Made by a program: the position numbers and the translations under genes. A stretch of DNA of 7,067 nucleotides, from the NCBI GenBank assembly GCA_041911695.1, contig JAYROM010000033.1:1-7067 (forward strand), given 5' to 3'. Under the pieces are notes generated by a model that was not told the DNA's origin, ran no database searches, and saw only the letters and a program-made list of their open reading frames with translations. The DNA comes from Pseudaeromonas sp041911695 (lineage in GTDB: Bacteria; Pseudomonadota; Gammaproteobacteria; Enterobacterales; Aeromonadaceae). This document shows positions 1-5,550 of the stretch, one piece after another. The number at the start of each line of letters is the position of its first letter. Position 1 is the stretch's first letter.

Positions 1-15
1 GGGTGGGATAGATGA

Positions 16-41
16 CAACAGGCCGGATTTCCGGCCTGTTG
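16..41 (-). terminator. Hairpin after gpmA, candidate terminator
   Basis: An 11-bp perfect stem (16-26 pairing with 31-41) closes a 4-nt loop about 33 nt beyond the gpmA stop codon. The stem is GC-rich and strong enough to stop polymerase. In neither direction is it followed by a proper run of T; the minus-strand side reads TCATCTATCCC. It may be an imperfect intrinsic terminator, a 3'-end stabilising hairpin, or one shared with a convergent gene to the left of the window. Confidence 0.45.
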
Positions 42-73
42 CATGATTAGCGATCAGATCAGGGCGAGCATGA

Positions 74-826
74 TCAATGTGCTTTGCCTTGATTAGCCAC
101 CGCAGCGGCTTTGGCGGCAATCGCGTCAGCATCGCCCAGATAGTAGTGTTTCAATGGGCGCATCTGTTGGTCAAATTCATAGACCAGTGGCACTCCAGTT
201 GGAATGTTCAACTCGAGGATCTCCGCTTCGCTCACGTCATCCAGATACTTGACCAGTGCACGTAAGGAATTACCATGCGCCGCAATGATCACCCGCTCTC
301 CGGCAGCAACACGCGGCTTGATGGTCGACGTCCAGTAGGGGATGACGCGCTCTATGGTGGTGGCCAGGCTCTCGGTCGCCGGCAACAAGTCAGCCTGGAC
401 TTGGGCGTAGCGTGGATCGTGCCCCGGGAAACGCGGATCGGTTTGTGTCAACGCCGGTGGCGTAATGGCAAACCCACGACGCCATTGTTTGACCTGTTCG
501 TCACCATATTGCGCGGCGGTCTCCGCTTTGTTCAGCCCCTGTAGCGCACCATAGTGACGCTCATTCAGACGCCAATCTTTTTCTACCGGTAGCCAGAGTT
601 GGTCAGTCTCCTCGAGAATGGTGTTCAGCGTGGCAATCGCGCGCTTTAGCACGGAAGTGTAGGCATAATCAAATACATAGCCTTCGGCACGCAGTAACTG
701 ACCGGCCGCATGGGCTTCGGCTTGGCCTTTGGCCGAGAGGGGAACATCCGTCCAACCGGTAAAGCGATTCTCCTGATTCCAGGTGCTTTCACCGTGACGA
801 ATTAACACCAGTTTAAATACAGACAT
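74..826 (-). CDS. gpmA: 2,3-bisphosphoglycerate-dependent phosphoglycerate mutase
   Basis: Cytoplasmic glycolytic and gluconeogenic enzyme that interconverts 3-phosphoglycerate and 2-phosphoglycerate through a phosphohistidine intermediate. The 250-residue product has the same length as E. coli GpmA and aligns with it end to end. Visible family features are the RHGE motif at residues 10-13 with the phosphorylated His11, RFTGW at 21-25, NERHYGALQG at 88-97 with the catalytic Glu89, and the second active-site histidine His184 in AAHGNS. The ATG is preceded by GGAGA (833-837) at a 6-nt spacing, and the N-terminus matches the family, so the start is secure. It is a single-gene unit: udp upstream ends at its own terminator, and a hairpin follows the gpmA stop. 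A Fur box lies just upstream, suggesting iron-dependent repression. Nothing is missing or broken. The cofactor-dependent type is distinguished from the unrelated GpmI by these motifs. Confidence 0.97.
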   Translation of the reverse strand: MSVFKLVLIRHGESTWNQENRFTGWTDVPLSAKGQAEAHAAGQLLRAEGYVFDYAYTSVLKRAIATLNTILEETDQLWLPVEKDWRLNERHYGALQGLNKAETAAQYGDEQVKQWRRGFAITPPALTQTDPRFPGHDPRYAQVQADLLPATESLATTIERVIPYWTSTIKPRVAAGERVIIAAHGNSLRALVKYLDDVSEAEILELNIPTGVPLVYEFDQQMRPLKHYYLGDADAIAAKAAAVANQGKAH

Positions 827-850
827 CTTTGATCTCCGCTTTTGTTGTTA

Positions 851-867
851 ATGATAATAATTATCAT
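851..867 (-). promoter_or_regulatory. Fur box upstream of gpmA
   Basis: ATGATAATAATTATCAT is a perfect 8-1-8 inverted repeat. Its core at 852-866 matches the 7-1-7 Fur consensus TGATAATNATTATCA at every defined position. It lies 25 nt upstream of the gpmA start codon. On the minus strand the palindrome overlaps plausible -10 hexamers (TATGAT at 863-868, TATTAT at 854-859), though no matching strong -35 was found. That is where a repressor would block initiation. Iron control of gpmA has been reported in E. coli, which supports the reading. Binding here is inferred. Confidence 0.8.
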
Positions 868-890
868 ATGAGTGGAGAGATGCAAGCACA

Positions 891-911
891 CAATCTCGAT
901 TGGTGAGATTG
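891..911. repeat. Inverted repeat upstream of the Fur box
   Basis: CAATCTC (891-897) and GAGATTG (905-911) form a perfect 7-bp inverted repeat with a 7-nt spacer. It sits 23 bp on the promoter-distal side of the Fur box, in the gpmA upstream region. It could be an operator for a second regulator covering the -35 or upstream promoter region, or a chance palindrome. No known regulator's consensus was recognised. Confidence 0.35.
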
Positions 912-960
912 AGAAAAGCGAATAGGGGTATAAAACAACCTACAGCGGGGCGAGGGGCGA

Positions 961-987
961 GAAAAAACGGCCAGCAAAGGCTGGCCG
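961..987 (-). terminator. Rho-independent terminator of udp
   Basis: CGGCCAGC (968-975) pairs perfectly with GCTGGCCG (980-987) around a 4-nt loop. On the minus strand the stem is followed at once by six T residues (complement of 962-967). It lies about 32 nt past the udp stop codon and is a textbook intrinsic terminator, separating udp from gpmA. Confidence 0.9.
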
Positions 988-1019
988 GATAACGGAAAAG
1001 GACAGAGACAGCACGAATG

Positions 1020-1790
1020 TCAGGCTTTCAATAACAGACGAGCCGCTTCAACCACGATCTGCACGGCCTTGCTTTCGGTCCCTTGCATCAACTGCACATC
1101 CGGGATCTCCTTCTGGGTGCGATTGACAATGACGCCGGCGACCATCCCCGCACGCAGCCCTTGGCTGGCACACATGGTCAGCAGGGTGGCAGACTCCATT
1201 TCATAATTCATCACGCCCATGCCTTGCCATTCAGCCATCGAGCCCTGGAAGCGACGCACCACGCGACCAGAATAGGTATCGTAGCGCTCTTGGCCTGGGT
1301 AGAAGGTGTCGGAGGATGCGGTCACCCCCAAGTGCACCTCGGCATCCAGTGCCTTGGCGGCATTAACCAAGGCGGTGGTGCAGGTGAAGTCCGCGACCGC
1401 CGGGAATTCCATCGGTGCAAAATGCAGTGAGGCACCGTCCAGTCGCACAGCGGCCGTGGTAACCAGCACATCGCCGACCGCGATATGTGGCTGGATGGCG
1501 CCCGTGGTGCCGACACGCAGGAAGGAACGAACCCCAAGCTGGGCCAACTCTTCTACCGCGATGGAGGTGGATGGGCCACCGATACCGGTTGAACAGACCA
1601 CGACAGACTGGCCATCCACTTCTGCCAACCAAGAGGTAAACTCGCGATGGCTGGCCAGGAAGCGCGGGTTGTCCATCAAGCGGGCAATTTTCTCTACACG
1701 GGCCGGATCACCCGGAACGATAGCCAGCGAGGCACCGCACAGCGCAGCACGAGTCAGACCCAGGTGAAATACTTCAGCAGCAGAATTCAT
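1020..1790 (-). CDS. udp: Uridine phosphorylase
   Basis: Cytoplasmic pyrimidine-salvage enzyme of the NP-1 nucleoside phosphorylase family; it splits uridine with phosphate into uracil and ribose 1-phosphate. The 256-residue product matches E. coli Udp (253 residues) nearly throughout. Phosphate-binding residues Gly27 and Arg31 lie in the PGDPAR segment, Arg92 and Thr95 in RVGTTG, uracil-binding Gln167 and Arg169 in PGQERY, and ribose-binding Glu197-Met198-Glu199 in NYEMES. The ATG at 1788-1790 was chosen over the longer in-frame start at 1868 because family similarity begins at the VFHLGLT segment and GGAG (1799-1802) sits 8 nt before it. The gene is monocistronic: a strong terminator follows, and the next upstream gene is 254 bp away. 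E. coli udp is controlled by CytR and CRP. Only weak GTTGC-like half-sites are visible here, and no convincing CRP site was found. Confidence 0.97.
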   Translation of the reverse strand: MNSAAEVFHLGLTRAALCGASLAIVPGDPARVEKIARLMDNPRFLASHREFTSWLAEVDGQSVVVCSTGIGGPSTSIAVEELAQLGVRSFLRVGTTGAIQPHIAVGDVLVTTAAVRLDGASLHFAPMEFPAVADFTCTTALVNAAKALDAEVHLGVTASSDTFYPGQERYDTYSGRVVRRFQGSMAEWQGMGVMNYEMESATLLTMCASQGLRAGMVAGVIVNRTQKEIPDVQLMQGTESKAVQIVVEAARLLLKA

Positions 1791-1947
1791 ATTTGTGGCT
1801 CCATCGGATAGTCGGAGAATAATCGGGACAGGTGTATGGTCGCGGGTCAGGGCGACGTTTTCAAACACAATTATTTGGCAACGCTATCAAGCATAATAGC
1901 GATTTGGGCATCGATGATTGCAGAAAACAGGGATAACACGCGAGTTA

Positions 1948-1969
1948 TGGCAAGGTAAAACGATTGCCA
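1948..1969. promoter_or_regulatory. TGGCAA/TTGCCA inverted repeat, possible operator for udp
   Basis: TGGCAA (1948-1953) and TTGCCA (1964-1969) are inverted half-sites separated by 10 bp. A further GTTGCCAA-like copy reads on the minus strand at 1874-1881, between the first pair and the udp start. CytR, which represses udp in E. coli, recognises GTTGCATT-like octamers in inverted or direct pairs with flexible spacing. These copies share only the TTGC core, so the assignment is weak. The rest of the 1791-2044 gap shows no clear promoter; TATTAT on the minus strand near 1893-1898 is a possible -10 without a good -35. Confidence 0.2.
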
Positions 1970-2044
1970 AGTAAAGAGGGATGCAAAAAGGCAGGGGTAA
2001 AAAAATGTCAGAAGCATGAGCGCAAACGTATAGCCTGCACCCAG

Positions 2045-2509
2045 TTAGCGGCAGTACTGTACGGGAACGAAGTTCTTGATTCGTGACTGATATTGCGCGG
2101 TCGCCGCGTCATAGCAGTTCTGTCGGGCGGCCTGATCGCCGGCGTCAACATACAGGATATCGCAAGCCTGCTTGGCGGTACGGAAGTTATCCTCAATCCG
2201 ACTCATATAATAGTTGTTCTTATCCGTCTCCAGACCATGACACAGCTGTTTGGCATCGCCTGCGCCCGTGGCGGGCAGATTGTCCGGGTCGGTGAGTAAC
2301 TGCTGTTGTATGGCATCCCGTTCGCTGTTTGACATGCCGGTCGCGGTATTAATTTGTACTGCAGCGCGATCCAGTGGCGGTTGGCGTGAATAGTGCGAGA
2401 CCCCTTGGTCATCCTGCCAATGATAGATAGCATTGCCCATTTTTTGGGCAAATAGGCCACATGACGCCAGCAATAGCAGCCCAGGCCAATAAACCATGCG
2501 AATTCTCAT
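2045..2509 (-). CDS. Exported DUF4124-domain protein, function unknown
   Basis: A 154-residue protein with a signal sequence: RIR, then a hydrophobic stretch over residues 5-20. LASC at 14-17 could act as a lipobox, giving a lipoprotein with Cys17 at its N-terminus. Otherwise signal peptidase I would cut somewhere around residues 21-27. Residues 28-45 (IYHWQDDQGVSHYSRQPP) are a typical DUF4124 motif, found in many gammaproteobacterial envelope proteins of unknown function. The rest is polar, with four cysteines (90, 116, 132, 153) that could form two disulfides in the periplasm. The ATG at 2507-2509 is preceded by AAAGGA at suitable spacing; a second in-frame ATG four codons later would shorten the basic N-region. 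It is divergent from the Nudix gene. No hairpin precedes the T7 run (complement of 1999-2005) downstream, so the terminator is unclear. Export is well supported; biochemical role is unknown. Confidence 0.85.
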   Translation of the reverse strand: MRIRMVYWPGLLLLASCGLFAQKMGNAIYHWQDDQGVSHYSRQPPLDRAAVQINTATGMSNSERDAIQQQLLTDPDNLPATGAGDAKQLCHGLETDKNNYYMSRIEDNFRTAKQACDILYVDAGDQAARQNCYDAATAQYQSRIKNFVPVQYCR

Positions 2510-2578
2510 CGTAGGTGTCCTTTCCTTGAATCAGGCGGAGAGACGTCTAACTGCACAGGAAGTATCCAGCTTGGGATT

Positions 2579-2607
2579 ACTATGACGCCTACCAGGTCTT
2601 ATGTAAA
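2579..2607 (-). promoter_or_regulatory. Candidate sigma-70 promoter for the DUF4124 gene
   Basis: On the minus strand, TTTACA (complement of 2602-2607, 5 of 6 to the -35 consensus) is followed after 17 bp by CATAGT (complement of 2579-2584, 4 of 6 to the -10 consensus). This would start transcription near 2572 and give a leader of about 60 nt. It was found by eye only. Confidence 0.35.
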
Positions 2608-2640
2608 TCCCTGTAAGAGTCCTTGCCTCTATTAACATGA

Positions 2641-2668
2641 TTGCCAACTGGCTCACGACTCGCATACT
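2641..2668 (+). promoter_or_regulatory. Candidate sigma-70 promoter for the Nudix gene
   Basis: TTGCCA (2641-2646, 5 of 6 to the -35 consensus) is followed after 16 bp by CATACT (2663-2668, 4 of 6 to the -10 consensus). A start near 2675 would leave about 65 nt before the GTG at 2741. It faces away from the DUF4124 promoter candidate, and the two -35 elements lie about 33 bp apart. Confidence 0.35.
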
Positions 2669-2740
2669 CTGCTCGGGTGGCGGATGTCATGATATTTGCA
2701 TCTCATCCCAGTCCGATTACGCCTTTCACCAGGAGTTGTT

Positions 2741-3286
2741 GTGAGTCAGTGGAAAACAATAGGCAGCGAGCGTCTGTTTGATAATAGTTGGCTTGGATTG
2801 CGCAGGGATGCCGTGATTACGCCGGGCGGGACACCAGACCACTATGTGGTGATGGAGTTTAAGAATCGCGCGGTTGGCATCGTACCGCTCACCGATGATG
2901 GCCAGATAGTGCTGGTGCGACAGACCCGCTATGCCGTCGGCAATATCAGTTCATTGGAGATCCCCAAAGGGGGATGTCCGGCCGGAGAGGATTGGCTGGA
3001 TACTGCCCATCGAGAGCTGGCGGAAGAGACCGGCTTTCGCGCCGCACAGATGACGGTCTTGATGGAAGGCATCCATCTTTCTAACTCATCGACTGATGAA
3101 ATCGGTGCGCTGTTTTTGGCCAGCGGCTTACAGCCTGGTCAGCAGGCGCTCGAGGATACAGAGGATATTGAGGTCGAGTATTGGCCGGTGGCTTCTGCAC
3201 TGCAGGCTGTGCTGGATGGTCGTATCACCGATGCAATGAGTGTGATGGCCATTTTGTTGCTGGTGCAGCAGCGGTCGGTTGAATAG
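2741..3286 (+). CDS. Nudix hydrolase, ADP-ribose pyrophosphatase-like
   Basis: A 181-residue cytoplasmic hydrolase expected to split a nucleoside diphosphate linked to another group, using divalent metal. The complete 23-residue Nudix box spans residues 77-99: it starts GGCPAGE, has REL at 91-93, the metal-binding EE at 95-96, and ends TGF. The EIPKGG segment before it, and the overall size, resemble ADP-ribose or sugar-nucleotide pyrophosphatases of the NudF type. It is not close to E. coli NudE. Substrate cannot be assigned from sequence alone. The GTG at 2741 was chosen because AGGAG (2731-2735) sits 5 nt upstream; a TTG at 2696 would add 15 residues without a Shine-Dalgarno or family support. 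The gene stands alone on the plus strand. It converges on the patatin-like gene with only 6 bp between stops, so transcripts from the two sides probably overlap at their 3' ends. Confidence 0.9.
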   Translation: MSQWKTIGSERLFDNSWLGLRRDAVITPGGTPDHYVVMEFKNRAVGIVPLTDDGQIVLVRQTRYAVGNISSLEIPKGGCPAGEDWLDTAHRELAEETGFRAAQMTVLMEGIHLSNSSTDEIGALFLASGLQPGQQALEDTEDIEVEYWPVASALQAVLDGRITDAMSVMAILLLVQQRSVE

Positions 3287-3292
3287 CCCGCA

Positions 3293-4138
3293 TTAGTCAG
3301 GCCAATGACTGGCGATGGCTAACCCGGCGTTGACGCCTTGTTGATAGCCCTCGGCCAGGCGTTGCTGATGGCGGGTCAGGCGCCCAACCTTGAATGCGGC
3401 ATCAGGGGCAATCACCCGGATACGACAATCAGCCGGTGGATGGGCAATAAAGTCGAGCGCGGCATTGTAGTGGTGATAGCGTTGCAACATAGCCTCTGCC
3501 AAGGCTGGGTAATCCCGCAACCAATAACGGATCAAGCCCGCCCAGCGTGCGGGACGTTTACGGTAACCCAAGGGGCGCGACAGGATGACAGTGATATCCC
3601 GCGCCCCTTGTTGCCAGGCCCGAATGACCGGGATTGAGTCGCCGACACCGCCGTCGGTGTGCAATTCACCGGCGATAATCACCGGTTGTCGACAGGCGAT
3701 TGGCACGCTGCAAGAGGCCATGGCGATATGCATGGCCGTCTGTGGCTCGGCGCGATAGTAACAGGGTTGGCCATCATCCATCCGTGTAGTGACCATCCAT
3801 AACGGAATGCCTGCGGCCACAAATGCCGGCATATCAAAGGGCAGGGTACGCAGGCTGATCTCCCACAGCCAGGCCAGATCCAGCCAATCGCCGCCACGGA
3901 CGAAGCGAGCAAAGTCGATAAACTCCGGGCGACAGGAGAGATCCATGATCACCTGGCGTGTGCGACCATGTTGACCGGCAATCCAGGCTGCCAAGGCTGT
4001 GGTCCCCGCTGAGACCCCATAGCAGATATCGTAAGGTCGATGCTGTTGCGTCAGAAAGGCGTCCAGAACCCCGGCGGCAAAGATGGTGCGCATGGCCCCA
4101 CCTTCAACCACCAGGGCTGTGCGGGCTGGCGCGTTCAC
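3293..4138 (-). CDS. Patatin-like hydrolase (YjjU-related), coupled to cobO
   Basis: A 281-residue predicted serine lipid acyl hydrolase of the patatin family, closest in pattern to E. coli YjjU (shared FVRGG block, residues 79-83) but shorter at the C-terminus. The Ser-Asp dyad is present: Ser43 in GVSAG (41-45) and Asp162 in DGG (162-164). The oxyanion loop reads EGGAMRT (12-18) where most relatives have EGGGxRG, so two usual glycines are changed to Ala15 and Thr18. No signal peptide is seen. The GTG start (4136-4138) overlaps the cobO TGA as GTGA, implying translational coupling. A modest AGGG lies about 9 nt upstream inside cobO, and no better start exists. It is the last gene of the minus-strand cob run and meets the Nudix gene tail to tail. 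Lipid or ester hydrolysis is inferred from family. The substrate, and whether it serves cobalamin metabolism, are unknown. Confidence 0.87.
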   Translation of the reverse strand: MNAPARTALVVEGGAMRTIFAAGVLDAFLTQQHRPYDICYGVSAGTTALAAWIAGQHGRTRQVIMDLSCRPEFIDFARFVRGGDWLDLAWLWEISLRTLPFDMPAFVAAGIPLWMVTTRMDDGQPCYYRAEPQTAMHIAMASCSVPIACRQPVIIAGELHTDGGVGDSIPVIRAWQQGARDITVILSRPLGYRKRPARWAGLIRYWLRDYPALAEAMLQRYHHYNAALDFIAHPPADCRIRVIAPDAAFKVGRLTRHQQRLAEGYQQGVNAGLAIASHWPD

Positions 4139-4734
4139 CAGTCAATGCCCTGTTGCGCTTTGATGCCGGCATCAAAGGCATGTTTGACATTGCGCACTTC
4201 ACTGACTGTATCGGCCAACTCGAGCAGGCTGCGATGACAGCCACGGCCGGTCACGATGACATGCTGCTGCGCCGGGCGGTTCACAATGGCATCCAGCACG
4301 CTATCGACGTCCAGATAGTGATAAGCCAGCATATAGGTCAGTTCATCGAGTAGCACCAGGTCAATGGTCGGGTCGGCGAGCAATTTTTCTGCTTCGGCCC
4401 AGACCTGGCGCGCCGCTGCTGCATCGGCCTCGCGGTCCTGCGTCTCCCAAGTAAAACCAGTGGCCATGACATGGAAGGGCACCCCAAGCCCACTGAGCAG
4501 ATCGCGTTCGCCACAGGCCCAGGTGCCTTTGATAAATTGGACTACCGCTGCCTTCTGGCCATGGCCGACGGCTCGGCAAACGGTGCCAAATCCGGAGGTT
4601 GATTTCCCCTTTCCATCACCCGTGATCACCACCAGTAGACCACGGGTCTCTTGTGCCGCTGCCACGCGGGCGTCGACCTTTTCCTTCAGCCGTTGCTGAC
4701 GGGCTTTATAACGTTCACTCTCGATCTGTTCCAC
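4135..4734 (-). CDS. cobO: Cob(I)alamin adenosyltransferase, CobO/BtuR type
   Basis: Transfers the 5'-deoxyadenosyl group of ATP to the cobalt of reduced corrinoids, making adenosylcobalamin or adenosylcobinamide in the cytoplasm. The 199-residue product aligns with E. coli BtuR (196 residues) along its whole length, including the variable N-terminal helix KARQQRLKEKVDAR at 10-23. It has the family P-loop GDGKGKST (39-46), VQFIKGTW (65-72), ATGFTW (91-96), the Walker-B-like LLDELTYM (128-135) and TGRGCHR (162-168). It is the CobA/CobO/BtuR class, not PduO or EutT. The start is GTG at 4732-4734, with GGAG 7 nt before it; no in-frame ATG lies close upstream. The stop overlaps the next gene's start by 4 nt. 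A 116-bp gap with hairpins separates it from cobC, so it may be read through from cob or have its own start; no convincing promoter was found in the gap. Confidence 0.96.
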   Translation of the reverse strand: MEQIESERYKARQQRLKEKVDARVAAAQETRGLLVVITGDGKGKSTSGFGTVCRAVGHGQKAAVVQFIKGTWACGERDLLSGLGVPFHVMATGFTWETQDREADAAAARQVWAEAEKLLADPTIDLVLLDELTYMLAYHYLDVDSVLDAIVNRPAQQHVIVTGRGCHRSLLELADTVSEVRNVKHAFDAGIKAQQGIDW

Positions 4735-4799
4735 GTCCCATCTCCATTCGTTGCATCAGCAACCTTATCAACCTACGCCGGTGTCCAGGGATGACATTA

Positions 4800-4832
4800 C
4801 GCAACCAGCGCCAACGCTGCAACCGGGTTGCG
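4800..4832 (-). other. Alternative hairpins in the cobC-cobO gap
   Basis: On the minus strand, CGCAACC (complement of 4826-4832) can pair with the adjacent GTTGC to make a small 5-bp hairpin. It can also pair with a distal GGTTGCG (complement of 4800-4806) over 7 bp, enclosing a 4-bp AGCG/CGCT stem (4807-4810 with 4815-4818). The two pairings exclude each other. A separate 5-bp hairpin with a 4-nt loop lies at 4750-4763, also built from GTTGC/GCAAC and just before the cobO ribosome-binding site. No T run follows, so these are not intrinsic terminators. They may affect read-through, processing or cobO translation. Confidence 0.4.
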
Positions 4833-4850
4833 AATGACAACTGGTCGCAT

Positions 4851-5501
4851 CTAACTGACCTGTTTGAGCAATGTTTCAAACGGGATCGCCAATTGACGCA
4901 GCTGGGTACGGATCTGTCCATCGTAGTGCCAAACCGCCACTTCGGTGGCGCTGGCATAGGGGATTTGCATCTGTTGGTAATACTCACCGGCATGCCAGTC
5001 GGCATGGAGTAACTGCGCCAGCAACATACGGATCACCCCACCGTGGGTGACCACCAGTAAGGAGTGCTCACGCGTCATCTCCAGTAGCCGCGGCCAGGCG
5101 TTCCACACCCGATGGTTAAAAGCGGCCAAGGTTTCTGCACCAGGTAATGGGGCTTCCATCGGTGTGGCCCAAAAACGTTCCAGTACAGGCCAAGCGTCGG
5201 TGATCTGATCATAGGGCCGGCCATCGAGTTCTCCAAAATCCATCTCGGCGATATCCGGCATTACCTCACAGGCGCATGCGGAGGCCGCCGCCAGTTGTCT
5301 GCCCATCTCATGGCAGCGTTGGAGCGGAGAGGTGACGATTCGCTGCCAAGGCAGTAATGGCGGCAGTTGGTGGCACCACTGCTTCAGTTGTAACAGACTG
5401 TGTGGACTGAGCGGCGCATCGGTACGTCCAATCAAGGCGGGTTCGGCAGCCAATTGACCATGACGTAACAGCACGATGCGACGGGTCAGGTAGTTATTCA
5501 T
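4851..5501 (-). CDS. cobC: Histidine phosphatase, probable alpha-ribazole phosphatase CobC
   Basis: A 216-residue member of the histidine phosphatase superfamily, the same superfamily as GpmA at the other end of the window. Visible features are RHG at 13-15 with nucleophile His14, TSPLQRC at 57-63 with Arg62, the acidic EMDFGELDGR segment (86-95) and the second histidine His153 in VTHGG. The size, the EMDFGE block and the position directly after cobS point to CobC, which removes phosphate from alpha-ribazole 5'-phosphate or from cobalamin 5'-phosphate in the nucleotide-loop pathway. Sequence alone would allow only a general phosphatase, so the name rests partly on context. The ATG at 5499-5501 has only a distant AAGG (12 nt) as ribosome-binding site, but starting further in would cut into the beta strand before RHG. 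It lies 49 bp after cobS, so co-transcription is likely. Confidence 0.9.
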   Translation of the reverse strand: MNNYLTRRIVLLRHGQLAAEPALIGRTDAPLSPHSLLQLKQWCHQLPPLLPWQRIVTSPLQRCHEMGRQLAAASACACEVMPDIAEMDFGELDGRPYDQITDAWPVLERFWATPMEAPLPGAETLAAFNHRVWNAWPRLLEMTREHSLLVVTHGGVIRMLLAQLLHADWHAGEYYQQMQIPYASATEVAVWHYDGQIRTQLRQLAIPFETLLKQVS

Positions 5502-5550
5502 TATTTTTGTATACCTTGTGCTAGTCGCGATTGAATAGCGATCAGTGGAT

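Noticed and set aside
1306..1767. Plus-strand open frame of 153 codons inside udp
   Set aside because: It is low-complexity (Ser/Ala/Thr/Pro-rich), antisense to a highly conserved gene, and has no recognisable domain.
1791..1868. Longer udp start at 1868 adding 26 residues
   Set aside because: The extension has no similarity to the Udp family, and the ATG at 1788-1790 has a good GGAG and matches the normal N-terminus.
1999..2005. T7 run (minus strand) as an intrinsic terminator of the DUF4124 gene
   Set aside because: No stable stem lies immediately before it on the transcript.
2696..2740. Upstream TTG start for the Nudix gene
   Set aside because: It has no Shine-Dalgarno, whereas AGGAG at 2731-2735 points clearly to the GTG at 2741.
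3958..4353. Plus-strand open frame of 131 codons across the patatin-cobO junction
   Set aside because: It lies antisense to two well-supported genes, has no family motif, and is a reading-frame shadow.
4735..4850. Cobalamin riboswitch ahead of cobO
   Set aside because: No B12-box sequence (AGCCAGGAGACCTGCC-like) is present and the gap is too short for the full aptamer.
5502..5550. Internal promoter between cobS and cobC
   Set aside because: Only a partial TATAC-like hexamer is present, with no -35 at suitable spacing.
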